Below are positions 18,286 through 27,405 of a DNA stretch of 64,000 nucleotides, piece by piece. Numbering within the stretch: position 1 is the stretch's first letter; each line of letters opens with the position of its first letter. The notes beneath the pieces are model-generated. The model was not told where the DNA came from and ran no database searches. It saw nothing but the letters and a program-made list of their open reading frames with translations. The DNA comes from Pedobacter sp. SYP-B3415. GTDB taxonomy: Bacteria > Bacteroidota > Bacteroidia > Sphingobacteriales > Sphingobacteriaceae. The position numbers were made by a program, and so were the translations under genes. The stretch is taken from the NCBI RefSeq assembly GCF_004138205.1, contig NZ_RXNQ01000002.1:118530-182529 (forward strand), read 5' to 3'.

Positions 18286-18313
18286 TTGATCTCGCTGCAT
18301 TTGCTTACTTTAG
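18286..18313 (+). promoter_or_regulatory. Possible promoter of the CoA-transferase operon
   Basis: TTG (18286-18288), 17 nt, TACTTTAG (18306-18313): one mismatch to TAnnTTTG, spacing slightly short. Leader about 11 nt to ATG 18329. Confidence 0.35.
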
Positions 18314-18328
18314 TAGAAAACCAAATAT

Positions 18329-19036
18329 ATGATCAATAAAGTTGTCCCCTCAGCTGTAGCCGCGGTTAGTGATATCTCCGATGGTTCAACCCTGATGCTC
18401 GGCGGCTTTGGCCTTTGCGGTATACCTGAAAATTGCATCAATGCATTGGTTCACAAGAATGTGAAAAACCTTACCTGCATTTCCAATAATGCGGGTGTAG
18501 ACGATTTCGGCATCGGGCTGATGCTTCATAAAAAGCAGGTCAGGAAAATGATCGCGTCTTATGTAGGCGAGAATGCTGAGTTCGAAAGGCAATTGCTTAG
18601 CGGAGAGCTGGAGGTTGAGCTGATTCCTCAGGGGACGCTGGCTACGCGCTGTATGGCGGCAGGTTACGGAATGCCGGCAATTTTTACCCCTGCTGGGATT
18701 GGTACTGAAGTGGCAGATGGAAAGGAAATCAGAAATTTCAACGGCAAGGACTACCTCATGGAGCTTGCCTTTGAAGCGGATTTTGCTATTGTAAAAGCAT
18801 GGAAGGGCGATACAGCCGGCAATCTTGTTTTTCGTGCCACAAGCAGAAACTTTAATCCGGTAATGGCTATGGCCGGAAAAATCACCATAGCAGAAGTAGA
18901 AGAGCTGGTTGAACCGGGCCAGCTCGATCCGGATCATATTCACACGCCGGGTATCTATGTGCATCGCATTTTCCAGGGTTCAGCGTATGAGAAACGCATC
19001 GAGCAAAGAACGGTTAGACAAAAAACGTCGTCATGA
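18329..19036 (+). CDS. scoA: 3-oxoacid CoA-transferase subunit A
   Basis: 235 residues. Family I CoA-transferase alpha subunit: GSTLMLGGFGLCGIPENCI is the N-terminal signature, and NNAGVDDFGIGLML plus AGYGMPAIFTPAG follow. With subunit B it transfers CoA between succinyl-CoA and acetoacetate or a similar 3-oxoacid in ketone-body or branched-chain catabolism. The partner scoB lies one gene downstream. The stop overlaps the start of the DUF4260 gene (ATGA), so all three genes form one operon. Confidence 0.94.
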   Translation: MINKVVPSAVAAVSDISDGSTLMLGGFGLCGIPENCINALVHKNVKNLTCISNNAGVDDFGIGLMLHKKQVRKMIASYVGENAEFERQLLSGELEVELIPQGTLATRCMAAGYGMPAIFTPAGIGTEVADGKEIRNFNGKDYLMELAFEADFAIVKAWKGDTAGNLVFRATSRNFNPVMAMAGKITIAEVEELVEPGQLDPDHIHTPGIYVHRIFQGSAYEKRIEQRTVRQKTSS

Positions 19037-19389
19037 AAAGAATTATTGCACTCGAAGAAGCGGGAATGTTTCTCGCGTGTATGCTTTTGTTTAGCAGGCT
19101 TGAATACAATTGGTGGCTTTTTCCTGCCTGCCTGTTGTTACCTGACCTGAGCATGGTCGCATACGCCTTTGGCCCGCGTAGTGGCGCCTGGATTTATAAC
19201 CTTTTTCATCACAAACTTGTGGCTATTTTCCTCGGCTGTCTTGGATGGTATACTGACATCGGGCTTTTGAAGTTTGCAGGTATCCTGTTATTTGCTCATA
19301 GCTCTATGGACCGGATGCTTGGCTATGGATTGAAATACAATGACTCATTTTTGAACACGCACCTCGGACTGATAGGGCAAAAAAAGTAA
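19033..19389 (+). CDS. DUF4260 membrane protein lodged between CoA-transferase subunits
   Basis: 118 residues, three or four hydrophobic segments. The pattern LLLPDLSMVAYAFGPRSGAW, then YNLFHHK and the C-terminal AHSSMDRMLGYGLKY and FLNTHLG, is that of DUF4260. Function unknown. It starts inside the scoA stop codon and ends 2 nt before scoB, so it is translationally coupled to both. Nothing in the sequence shows a direct role in CoA transfer. Confidence 0.85.
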   Translation: MKRIIALEEAGMFLACMLLFSRLEYNWWLFPACLLLPDLSMVAYAFGPRSGAWIYNLFHHKLVAIFLGCLGWYTDIGLLKFAGILLFAHSSMDRMLGYGLKYNDSFLNTHLGLIGQKK

Positions 19390-19391
19390 AT

Positions 19392-20051
19392 ATGCTTACA
19401 AAAGAACAGATTGCACAACGCATTGCCAAAGAAATACAGGACGGCTATTACGTTAATTTGGGCATTGGAATTCCCACACTGGTAGCCAATTATATTCCCG
19501 AAGAGGTACATGTCGTGCTCCAGTCTGAAAATGGACTTCTTGGCATGGGACCCTTTCCTTTTGAAGGGGATGAAGATCCTGACCTGATCAATGCCGGCAA
19601 ACAAACAATAACCACACTGCCCGGCAGTTCAATATTTGATTCGGCTATGAGCTTCGGAATGATCCGTGCACAAAAGGTAGATCTTACCATTTTGGGGGCC
19701 ATGGAGGTCTCTGAGAACGGTGATATTGCCAACTGGAAAATACCAGGTAAGATGGTAAAAGGCATGGGAGGCGCCATGGACCTTGTTGCTTCGGCAAAAA
19801 ACATTATCGTGGCCATGCAACACGTGAATAAAGCCGGCGAGAGCAAACTGCTGCCTGAATGCACCCTCCCGTTGACAGGTGTAAGGTGCATCCGTAAAGT
19901 TGTTACCGAACTTGCCGTGCTGGATATCCTGCCGGAAGGCGGATTTCTGCTGCTGGAGCGTGCTCCCGATGTTTCGGTCGACTACATCAGGCAGGCCACT
20001 CGTGGCCGGCTGACAATACCCGGGCATGTTCCCACAATGGCACTGACCTAA
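19392..20051 (+). CDS. scoB: 3-oxoacid CoA-transferase subunit B
   Basis: 219 residues. The beta subunit carries the catalytic glutamate in VLQSENGLLGMGP and the GIGIPTLVANYIP N-terminal motif; KGMGGAMDLV is also conserved. It pairs with scoA 360 bp upstream. Convergent with the uridine kinase gene across a 147-bp gap in which no clear terminator is seen. Confidence 0.95.
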   Translation: MLTKEQIAQRIAKEIQDGYYVNLGIGIPTLVANYIPEEVHVVLQSENGLLGMGPFPFEGDEDPDLINAGKQTITTLPGSSIFDSAMSFGMIRAQKVDLTILGAMEVSENGDIANWKIPGKMVKGMGGAMDLVASAKNIIVAMQHVNKAGESKLLPECTLPLTGVRCIRKVVTELAVLDILPEGGFLLLERAPDVSVDYIRQATRGRLTIPGHVPTMALT

Positions 20052-20198
20052 CCGGCGGCTAAAGTATCATTATCGGCGTGTGGATGATCTGGCAGCTGGC
20101 TAAAGGAAGTCGATTTGTGTATCGACATTCAATAACAGCCCCAGGTTTATTCGGACCGGATAAGGCGACAAATGTGCGAAGATTGTACGGCGGAATTA

Positions 20199-20849
20199 TC
20201 AACTGCCGGCCTGGTGCTGCCTGAGCCGTTCTTTTACTTCCAGCGAAATCAGCTCAGTTGCGCGGATAAGTTCGTCGGGCTCGTTGCTGTTGTTTTCCAC
20301 GATTTTATGACAATGCTCACGGTAGGGCAGCAGAAATTCACGATAGGATGGCATTACGTGATTTTCCCACTTGTATCGCACGTCGTCTTCCGGATAGCCG
20401 CGTTCCATACCGTCACGTTTAATCCGCCGGTTTAAAGCAACCGTTTCAGTTGCTTCCACAAAAATACGCATGTCCAGCAGCGCATCAATCGCCTGAAAAT
20501 GTAAGATGAACAAACCTTCAACGATCAGGATGGGGGCAGGCTTGATTTCCAGAATTTTAACCACGGCAAGCGGATTGTTGAAGCTGTATTCCTTTTTGTA
20601 GACGGCTTCGCCGCTTATCAACCTGCGAATGTCTCCCAGAAACTGGGCATCGTCTATTGTAGAAGGCAAATCAAAATTATACAGCTTATTCTCTTCCTGG
20701 GTCATTTCGCCTGCAGGAATATAATAGTCATCCTGAGACACAAGCGTCACTTCATCCTGCGCAAAGTGATGCAGAAAAGAATTTAGAAAAAAAGTTTTAC
20801 CGGAACCGCTTCCCCCCGCGATACCAATGATAAAAGGTTTATTGTTCAT
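20199..20849 (-). CDS. udk: Uridine kinase
   Basis: 216 residues from ATG 20849. Walker A GIAGGSGSGKT at residues 8-18, VSQDDYYIP and YNFDLPSTIDD in the substrate region, and DMRIFVEATETVALNRRIKRD in the lid. It phosphorylates uridine/cytidine in pyrimidine salvage. It overlaps the 3' end of the upstream LysM gene by 11 nt, so the pair is co-transcribed. An in-frame upstream start at 20900 would lie inside the LysM gene and is less likely. Confidence 0.95.
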   Translation of the reverse strand: MNNKPFIIGIAGGSGSGKTFFLNSFLHHFAQDEVTLVSQDDYYIPAGEMTQEENKLYNFDLPSTIDDAQFLGDIRRLISGEAVYKKEYSFNNPLAVVKILEIKPAPILIVEGLFILHFQAIDALLDMRIFVEATETVALNRRIKRDGMERGYPEDDVRYKWENHVMPSYREFLLPYREHCHKIVENNSNEPDELIRATELISLEVKERLRQHQAGS

Positions 20850-22098
20850 TTTCCTGAAGACCGTATGAGAGGTTGCAGAAGAAACGTTTATCGAGCGCAC
20901 CCAAAGAATCGGCTACGGCTTTGGTCATGACAATTATAACGTCTTTTGTCGTTTCGTTTTCCGTAAATTTTCCAACAACCTTTGCAAACGTAGTGCGGTG
21001 AGTCATCGGGTTTGTCACTTTGATCACAGTACCGATCGGAGCGGTGCGGTGAAGTACGAGCATTTTGCTGGCGTCGAGATCAGGATCGCTGATTGACACG
21101 GCCGTTCCTTTCTCCTCAACCTGGTTAAGCCCGTACCGGCTTGCGGGATAGCGCAAGGAAGGATCTTTGAGTGTATCGCCGTTACCTTGGGCATCTTCCG
21201 GCTGTTGAACAGGTTTAGGCGGATATTCCCCTTTAATCAATAATTTCTGGCCAGTGGTGAGCGCGTTGTTTCCCAGGTTATTTTTTCTTTTGATCTCATC
21301 CATTGACACACCATACCTGACCGAAATAGAGTAGATGGTTTCGTTCGATGCCACAGTGTGTTCTACAAACGCCGGCGAGCCGGACTTTCCTGAAGCATCG
21401 ACATTATAGGTTTTACCTGGCGGCGTATTCTGCACAGGTGTATTTCCCGAAGGCTGGCCGCCTTGCGGAAGTAAAACCGGTTTTTCCTGAGCCGCGGGAG
21501 GTGCCTGACCAACACGGGCATTCGCAGGAATGGTATTTCCGCTCTGAACGTTTTCTGAGGCGCTGTTCTCGGTGCCCGCGTTCCGCGTAGCCTGAATTTT
21601 TAAAACCTGTCCGATACTGAGGTTAATTGTTCGCAGGTTGTTCAGACGCTTGATTTCATTTACTGTGGTACCATATCTTTCAGCAAGAAGGTTCAGATTT
21701 TCCTTGCGCTGCACAACGTGTTCGATAATAGCAGGCCCGGCAGATACCGGCGTTTCAGGCTGAACCTGTGCCGTGCTCGTCTGCTGTTTTGCCGATGTTA
21801 CCGACTCAGGCTGGTATTGCGGGTTTGTTGGCTGCGCAGACGTGAAGTTAATCTGGGTAGGTACCTTGATGATCACGCCGATGCTCAGAAACTTGTTTTT
21901 GTTAAAACTCATGATGTCTTTCGGCGCCACATTATACCGCCGGCCGATCGAGTAATAGGTGTCTTTTGCATCAACCCTGTGCACAACGACCCTTTTGCCA
22001 TTGTTGTTTTCCACGCTGATGGAATCAGGGGCGACGGCCGCGTTGGCCCGGGCTGCAAAAAGCAGCGGGACGGCAATCGTAATTAAAAATTTATACAT
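20839..22098 (-). CDS. Secreted LysM-repeat protein with C-terminal DPBB-like domain
   Basis: 419 residues with a signal peptide (cleavage near ARANA). Three LysM modules: about 38-85 (VHRVDAKDTYYSIGRRYNV), about 125-170 (HVVQRKENLNLLAERYGT) and about 245-290 (HTVASNETIYSISVRYGV), joined by Pro/Gln/Thr-rich linkers. The final 90 residues (LVLHRTAPIGTVIKVTNPMT...AKVVGKF) resemble an RlpA-like double-psi beta-barrel. Predicted peptidoglycan-binding envelope protein. Confidence 0.9.
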   Translation of the reverse strand: MYKFLITIAVPLLFAARANAAVAPDSISVENNNGKRVVVHRVDAKDTYYSIGRRYNVAPKDIMSFNKNKFLSIGVIIKVPTQINFTSAQPTNPQYQPESVTSAKQQTSTAQVQPETPVSAGPAIIEHVVQRKENLNLLAERYGTTVNEIKRLNNLRTINLSIGQVLKIQATRNAGTENSASENVQSGNTIPANARVGQAPPAAQEKPVLLPQGGQPSGNTPVQNTPPGKTYNVDASGKSGSPAFVEHTVASNETIYSISVRYGVSMDEIKRKNNLGNNALTTGQKLLIKGEYPPKPVQQPEDAQGNGDTLKDPSLRYPASRYGLNQVEEKGTAVSISDPDLDASKMLVLHRTAPIGTVIKVTNPMTHRTTFAKVVGKFTENETTKDVIIVMTKAVADSLGALDKRFFCNLSYGLQENEQ

Positions 22099-22271
22099 CT
22101 ATGATCCTATAAAACTATGAAAACGAGGGTACAATATTACGAATATTATCGAACACCTCGTGATTACTAACGACATCTTAACATTGGTATTGTGAGCCCT
22201 AAGACAATAATGGAAGAGCGGAAAACATTTGCCTGTACAAATTGTTTTGAAGCTGTAAACATTCAAATACA

Positions 22272-22751
22272 ATGGACGCAAAAGAAATCAGCTTAGACGA
22301 AAAAGAAGTCAGACCTATCGTAGATATGTTGAACGATTATCTGGCGAATTATCATATTCATTATCAGAAGCTTAGAGGTTGTCACTGGAATATTAAGGGA
22401 CAAAACTTTTTTACGCTTCATGTGAAGTTCGAAGAATTGTATACGGAAGCGCAAACCACCATTGATGAGATTGCTGAGCGTGTGCTTACCCTGGGTAAAC
22501 CACCCCACAGCCGTTTTGCTGACTACATTCAGGCCTCTGTAATTAAAGAAGCTGATACGATCGGGATGAAAGATCTTGATATGGTTGATGAAGTTCTGGC
22601 CGATATGGCTAAACTCATAGAGCTTGAGAGAGAGCTCTTAGATGCAACTGAACAGGCGGGCGATGACGGCACCAATGACATGGTTAACCGCTTTATGCAG
22701 TTTAAGGAAAAAACTACCTGGATGCTCCGCTCATTCGCAGGAAAGAAATAG
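22272..22751 (+). CDS. dps: Dps family DNA-protection ferritin
   Basis: 159 residues. The di-iron ferroxidase signature of Dps is visible: HIHYQKLRGCHWNIKG and FFTLHVKFEELYTEAQTTID contain the conserved His/Asp/Glu ligands shared between subunits. The protein stores iron, consumes peroxide and coats DNA under starvation or oxidative stress. The 173-bp divergent gap upstream shows no strong TAnnTTTG promoter. Followed by a strong terminator. Confidence 0.95.
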   Translation: MDAKEISLDEKEVRPIVDMLNDYLANYHIHYQKLRGCHWNIKGQNFFTLHVKFEELYTEAQTTIDEIAERVLTLGKPPHSRFADYIQASVIKEADTIGMKDLDMVDEVLADMAKLIELERELLDATEQAGDDGTNDMVNRFMQFKEKTTWMLRSFAGKK

Positions 22752-22770
22752 GTTATAAGGGTTACAGTAT

Positions 22771-22811
22771 GCCGCCGCAGGGTCAGTACAAACTGAGCTG
22801 CGGCGGTTTTG
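22771..22811 (+). terminator. Terminator after dps
   Basis: GCCGCCGCAG (22771-22780) pairs with CTGCGGCGG (22798-22806), with an inner TCAGT/ACTGA stem, followed by TTTTG. Confidence 0.85.
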
Positions 22812-22843
22812 TTTATTCGTTTCGGCCTTGCCGGATGGATGTT

Positions 22844-22851
22844 TATCTTTG
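22844..22851 (+). promoter_or_regulatory. Promoter -7 element of ubiD, leaderless candidate
   Basis: TATCTTTG, exact TAnnTTTG, ending only 4 nt before ATG 22856, so transcription would start at about the first codon. No -33 TTG at the ideal distance. Confidence 0.45.
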
Positions 22852-22855
22852 CTGA

Positions 22856-24685
22856 ATGGGCTATAAAAGTTTGCGTGACTGTATCGCTGATCTTGAAAAA
22901 CACGGACATTTGATCCGTATCAAAGAAGAAGTTGATCCCTACCTCGAGATGGCGGCCATTCACATGCGTGTTTTCGATGCCGGGGGGCCGGCATTGTTTT
23001 TTGAGAATGTGAAGGGAAGTGCATTCCCTGCAGTATCAAACTTATTTGGAACACTGGAGCGGTCAGCATTCATGTTTCGTGATAGCATGAACGCTGTTAA
23101 ACAGCTGGTTTCACTCCGGTCTGATCCGGTCAAAGCCCTCAAAAATCCGCTTAAATATGCGGGCAGTGCAGCGAATGCGGTCTCAGCCTTGCCGCTCAGG
23201 ATGCGCTTTTCACGTACACCATTTCGGGAAACAACGGTTTCAGCTCTTCCTCAGATTGTAAACTGGCCTATGGATGGCGGACCTTTCGTAACAATGCCAC
23301 AAGTTTACACCGAAGATCCAGATCAGCGCGGTATCATGCATGCGAACCTGGGCATGTACCGCATTCAACTTGCGGGTAACAGTTATATACAAGACCGGGA
23401 AATTGGCCTGCACTACCAGATTCACCGGGGCATAGGTGTTCACCAGAGTAAAGCTAACGCAAAAGGACAGCCTCTAAAGGTGAGCATATTTGTGGGCGGC
23501 CCGCCGTCTCATCCGCTTGCCGCTGTTATGCCGCTGCCTGAAGGGCTGTCTGAGATGACATTTGCCGGGGCACTGGGCAACAGGCGATTCAGGTATTTCT
23601 ATGATAAAGAAGGCTTTTGCCTGTCGGCGGATGCAGACTTCGTCATCACCGGAACGGTTTATCCTGGCGATACGAAACCTGAAGGACCATTTGGAGACCA
23701 TCTTGGTTATTACAGCCTGGTACATCCTTTTCCACTGATGAAAGTGCATAAAGTGTATCACCGGAAAGACGCCGTTTGGTCCTTTACCGTGGTTGGCAGG
23801 CCGCCGCAGGAAGATACTGCTTTTGGTGCCCTGATCCACCAGATTACAGGTGCAGCGATGCCGAAAGAAATTAATGGCCTCAAGGAGGTACATGCAGTCG
23901 ACGCCGCTGGTGTGCATCCGCTGCTGTTTGCAATTGGCAGCGAGCGTTATACACCCTACCTGGATGAAAGAAAGCCTCAGGAAATCCTGACGATTTCGAA
24001 TCATATCTTAGGTAAGAATCAGCTCAGTTTGGCTAAATATCTGTTTATTGCTGCCCGTGAAGACGATGAAACGCTGTCAACACATCATATTGAACAATTC
24101 TTATCTCACGTTTTTGAGCGTCTTGACCTCTCGCGCGATCTGCACTTCCACACCAACACAACGATAGACACCTTAGATTATACAGGCACAGGACTTAACA
24201 GCGGTTCAAAACTGGTACTGGCTGCCGCCGGAAGACCTAAGCGCCAACTCGCAACAGAGGTCCCGGCAGGTTTGACCGGCGCAATGGCCAACGTAAAGCT
24301 TGCCTTGCCAGGTGTACTGGCGGTTCAGGCCCCGGCTTATTCGGGTTCGGAAACTACCGAAGATTATGTAAATGCACTTGATCGCGATTTTCCGGAACGT
24401 TTACGGGATGGGGTCGTACTGCTCGTGCTTTGTGATGATGCTGATTTTACAGCAGCAAATACGGCTAACTTTGTCTGGATCACATTTACCCGAAGCAACC
24501 CGGCAGCTGATGTGCATGGCATCGGTGCCGTTACGCGGAATAAACACTGGGGGTGCACCGGTCCGCTCATTATCGATGCGCGCAGGAAACCGCATCACGC
24601 GCCGGAACTGATCAAAGATCCTAAGATCGAGGCAAGGGTTGATAACCTTGGCGCAAAAGGCAAATCCTTATACGGAATTATTTAA
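22856..24685 (+). CDS. UbiD family (de)carboxylase
   Basis: 609 residues. Begins with the typical MGYKSLRDCIADLEKHGHL and carries prFMN/metal-site segments of UbiD: the QDREIGLHYQIHRGIG region, VGGPPSHPLAAVMPLPEG, and EGPFGDHLGYYS with conserved acidic residues. The family reversibly decarboxylates aromatic or unsaturated acids using prenylated FMN; a UbiX partner is not in the window. It could act in menaquinone synthesis or aromatic catabolism; the substrate is not readable from the sequence. Terminator at 24745. Confidence 0.93.
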   Translation: MGYKSLRDCIADLEKHGHLIRIKEEVDPYLEMAAIHMRVFDAGGPALFFENVKGSAFPAVSNLFGTLERSAFMFRDSMNAVKQLVSLRSDPVKALKNPLKYAGSAANAVSALPLRMRFSRTPFRETTVSALPQIVNWPMDGGPFVTMPQVYTEDPDQRGIMHANLGMYRIQLAGNSYIQDREIGLHYQIHRGIGVHQSKANAKGQPLKVSIFVGGPPSHPLAAVMPLPEGLSEMTFAGALGNRRFRYFYDKEGFCLSADADFVITGTVYPGDTKPEGPFGDHLGYYSLVHPFPLMKVHKVYHRKDAVWSFTVVGRPPQEDTAFGALIHQITGAAMPKEINGLKEVHAVDAAGVHPLLFAIGSERYTPYLDERKPQEILTISNHILGKNQLSLAKYLFIAAREDDETLSTHHIEQFLSHVFERLDLSRDLHFHTNTTIDTLDYTGTGLNSGSKLVLAAAGRPKRQLATEVPAGLTGAMANVKLALPGVLAVQAPAYSGSETTEDYVNALDRDFPERLRDGVVLLVLCDDADFTAANTANFVWITFTRSNPAADVHGIGAVTRNKHWGCTGPLIIDARRKPHHAPELIKDPKIEARVDNLGAKGKSLYGII

Positions 24686-24744
24686 AAGATAATTTAGCTC
24701 ATTGCCGTGGGATCGTAGTTTGAAAGTTTGTGACATTGCATACG

Positions 24745-24781
24745 AAAAAAGGCTGTCCGGAATTTTCGGACAGCCTTTTTT
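24745..24781. terminator. Bidirectional terminator between ubiD and the OMP gene
   Basis: Perfect 15-bp inverted repeat (24745-24759 and 24767-24781), A-tract and T-tract at the ends, 7-nt loop, between convergent genes. Confidence 0.92.
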
Positions 24782-24804
24782 GCTTATTTTCATTATGCTT
24801 ATCG

Positions 24805-26325
24805 TCAGAAACGCAGGCCAACGGTCAGAAACACGTTGTTTTTGCCTGTCTTCACATCAGCGACCGGCTCCGAACCATCTGACAGCGCGTAGGCGGTGAA
24901 ACTATTACGGAAATCATTGTATTGGTACGCGAGGTCGATCGAATAGTTTTTTACCCGGTAACCCAGGCCACCGCTATATGTTTTGGTATCGAAGGTACCA
25001 TTATCATCACCCTGGAACGGACTTCCACTTACACCATAACCGGCGCGCAGACTGATCAGATCAATTTTATACTCTGCACCAAAACGGTAGTTTACAGCTT
25101 CTTTATAGAGGTTTTTAACGCCAGTGTTGTTTCGCGCTATTGTTCCCGGTTCTGCATTGTTATTCGTATTAAAAACCATGCTGGCATAGTCGACATAATC
25201 AATGTCTGCACTGATCAATGCGGTACCTGCAATAATATAACTGGCGCCCAATGATCCTTTTAACGGAGTACGAAGGTTATAGGTAAACGGGAACTCATCC
25301 GGTGTATTGGTATAGTTCCTGCTGAACCCCTGTTTTGTTAGCCGGTTATCAACTGTCTCAGAAAAGATATCCTCTACAGTAAACCATGTTGGTGTCTGCA
25401 AAGTTGCGCCGATACGGAAATCGCTGGTAGGGCGGAAGATCATACCGATCCGGGCATTGATACCCGAACCTTTAGACTCCTGTGAGGTACGGTAGCTCAA
25501 ATCATAGTTGTGTATGCTCGGATTGCTTACCGTTGTAGTTTCATTCGGATCTACGTTTACGGTTCCTGTTTCCATATAGTTCAGCGTACGCATGTACCTG
25601 GTATTGACCAGGCCAAGACTGCCGCCGATATAAAACTGATTTGAAAAATTCAGGGCAACATTGAAGTTCAACTCAGAAACCGAGCCCGTTCTGGTGTCAT
25701 TGATCCGGTTTGAATTGGCCGGAGATGTACCAATGTTATACGCGCCGCCGCCATAATTGATCAGAAAGCTATCATAGGCAATAGCCGGAAGCCCCGCGAA
25801 ATTATTGCTTGTGGGGATGTTTCCATTTTCGTTTGCCAGTTCGGCAAAGAAATTCCGCACAGATGGTCCTGAGCTGCTGGTGCCGGCGTAATCATAAAAC
25901 GCACTGAAATCGTTATTCCTGTTGTAGTTGATGCCCAACACGACACTCAGCAGGCCCTTGTCGGTGTTTTCGCCGGTGTTTCTCGTGGTAGGGTTATACC
26001 AGGCAACGCCCAGCTGGCTCAGGTTTAACATACCCTTGTTCGACTTTGAGCTTTGCCCGAGATACTGTGCCGAGGCGCCGGTCTGATTGAATTCCGGCGT
26101 GAAGGCAAATTCAGAGCGGGTAAATAAACCCATGCCTGCCGGGTTACCGCCCATCGAACTGATATCACCGCCCAGGCCGATCTGTGCGCCGCCAAGGCCC
26201 CGTATCCGCGCCGAGGCGCCGTAGTTTGTTTGAGAGAAACGCAATGCATCGCCCTCATATTGTGCATATGCAGAGCTTGCAGCAGCTACTGTAATTGCTG
26301 CAAGCATCATAGAAAACTTCTTCAT
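24805..26325 (-). CDS. Outer-membrane transport protein (OMPP1/FadL/TodX-like barrel)
   Basis: 506 residues, signal peptide ending at AYAQ. The N-terminal ALRFSQTNYGASARIRGLGG and SSMGGNPAGMGLFTRSEF resemble the plug region of FadL-type barrels in Bacteroidota; the rest is alternating beta strands ending in aromatic Phe (LTVGLRF). Likely a passive channel for hydrophobic or small organic molecules. It follows the Gly/Tyr-rich lipoprotein gene after 23 nt on the same strand, probably one transcript. Confidence 0.88.
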   Translation of the reverse strand: MKKFSMMLAAITVAAASSAYAQYEGDALRFSQTNYGASARIRGLGGAQIGLGGDISSMGGNPAGMGLFTRSEFAFTPEFNQTGASAQYLGQSSKSNKGMLNLSQLGVAWYNPTTRNTGENTDKGLLSVVLGINYNRNNDFSAFYDYAGTSSSGPSVRNFFAELANENGNIPTSNNFAGLPAIAYDSFLINYGGGAYNIGTSPANSNRINDTRTGSVSELNFNVALNFSNQFYIGGSLGLVNTRYMRTLNYMETGTVNVDPNETTTVSNPSIHNYDLSYRTSQESKGSGINARIGMIFRPTSDFRIGATLQTPTWFTVEDIFSETVDNRLTKQGFSRNYTNTPDEFPFTYNLRTPLKGSLGASYIIAGTALISADIDYVDYASMVFNTNNNAEPGTIARNNTGVKNLYKEAVNYRFGAEYKIDLISLRAGYGVSGSPFQGDDNGTFDTKTYSGGLGYRVKNYSIDLAYQYNDFRNSFTAYALSDGSEPVADVKTGKNNVFLTVGLRF

Positions 26326-26348
26326 TCGTGTGTTGTTGTGCGTTTAGA

Positions 26349-27302
26349 TTAGCCTCTGCCTCTGGTCGGGCGGCTACCGCCGCCACCGCCGCCCCCTGAT
26401 GATCCGCTGCCACCGGAATTTGACGGTGGGGGAGTATAGGTAGGTCTGGACTCAGTCCGCGTAGGCGGAGTATATGTCGGACGGCTGTTTTCGCTGTTTC
26501 CGCGCGTCGGCCTGCTGTAATCAGTATTCCCGCGTGATGCAGGCGCATTGCCATTTCCGCTTGAACGATCGGGGCGGTACATTTCCGATCTCGAACGACC
26601 CGATACCCTGTTGCCATTGGCATCTGTTACCACAGTTCTGGACCGCGGACTCAAACCGCTGTAGGCACCGGCCTCCCCACGGTTCGGGCGGGCGTATTCG
26701 CTGCCACGCGAAGGACGCGGACGGTAATCAGGCACGTTCGTTGTACGACCGGTGTACCAGCCGCCGGTTCCGCCCCAGTAGCCACCGCCACCCCAGCCAA
26801 TACCGCCGCCCCAATAGTTGCCGTAACCCCAGTAGTTATTCATGCCCCAGTAAGGTGACCAATAATTGTTCATGCCCCAGTAAGGTGACCATGCGCTACC
26901 CCAGCCCCAGCTGTTCAGGCCCCATCCGCCGTAAGGCGAATTCCAGTAATTGCCATAAAAAGGTCCGCCGAAACCGAAACCTAAAGAGAAATTGTTGCCA
27001 TAATAGCCATAGTAGGGGTCATAATAGGTGCGCCAGGGGCTTCCGTAGTAAAAACGGTTTATTCTTGATGAGTAATCCATGTCATAGTATGGATCGCTTG
27101 TTCCGTAGTACTCATCGTCATAATAACTCTGGTTACCACGCGCGGTTTGCGGAACTGCCTTACGTTCAACAACCCGTGCCTGGGCGTTGGAGTTATACAC
27201 ATCGTCGCTGGCTGTGGTGCTCGCCAGTCGCGAGGTTGAGCAGGATGCCATGAACAAGGCCACGGCGGCTGCTAACGGTAAAAGTCTGTGTACAGGTCTC
27301 AT
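26349..27302 (-). CDS. Gly/Tyr/Trp/Asn-rich lipoprotein
   Basis: 317 residues. Lipobox MASC, so anchored to a membrane. The middle (about 65-170) is a low-complexity aromatic/glycine segment with YWGMNNYWSP repeated. The C-terminal half is Pro/Arg/Ser/Gly-rich with RPTYTPP repeats and ends in a polyglycine-Arg tail. Similar proteins are widespread in Bacteroidota and have no known function; a surface or adhesive role is a guess. First gene of a likely two-gene unit with the barrel protein. Confidence 0.82.
   Translation of the reverse strand: MRPVHRLLPLAAAVALFMASCSTSRLASTTASDDVYNSNAQARVVERKAVPQTARGNQSYYDDEYYGTSDPYYDMDYSSRINRFYYGSPWRTYYDPYYGYYGNNFSLGFGFGGPFYGNYWNSPYGGWGLNSWGWGSAWSPYWGMNNYWSPYWGMNNYWGYGNYWGGGIGWGGGGYWGGTGGWYTGRTTNVPDYRPRPSRGSEYARPNRGEAGAYSGLSPRSRTVVTDANGNRVSGRSRSEMYRPDRSSGNGNAPASRGNTDYSRPTRGNSENSRPTYTPPTRTESRPTYTPPPSNSGGSGSSGGGGGGGSRPTRGRG
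26841..26891 (-). repeat. 30-bp tandem duplication inside the Gly/Tyr-rich lipoprotein gene
   Basis: A 21-base block at 26841-26861 recurs at 26871-26891 without change, a 30-bp period. It encodes ten-residue repeats of the aromatic segment. Confidence 0.85.
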
Positions 27303-27348
27303 ATTATTTGGTGTTGTGTGTTGAAATTTTTTTGTAGGTATAAATTTA

Positions 27349-27356
27349 TAAATTTG
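27349..27356 (+). promoter_or_regulatory. Promoter -7 element of proS
   Basis: TAAATTTG, exact TAnnTTTG, about 50 nt before ATG 27406. The nearest TTG (27332-27334) is 14 nt upstream, too close for the consensus. Confidence 0.45.
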
Positions 27357-27405
27357 CAGCCATAGATACTAATAAAATAGCTGCAATTTACGTTCCATTA
27401 ACATT

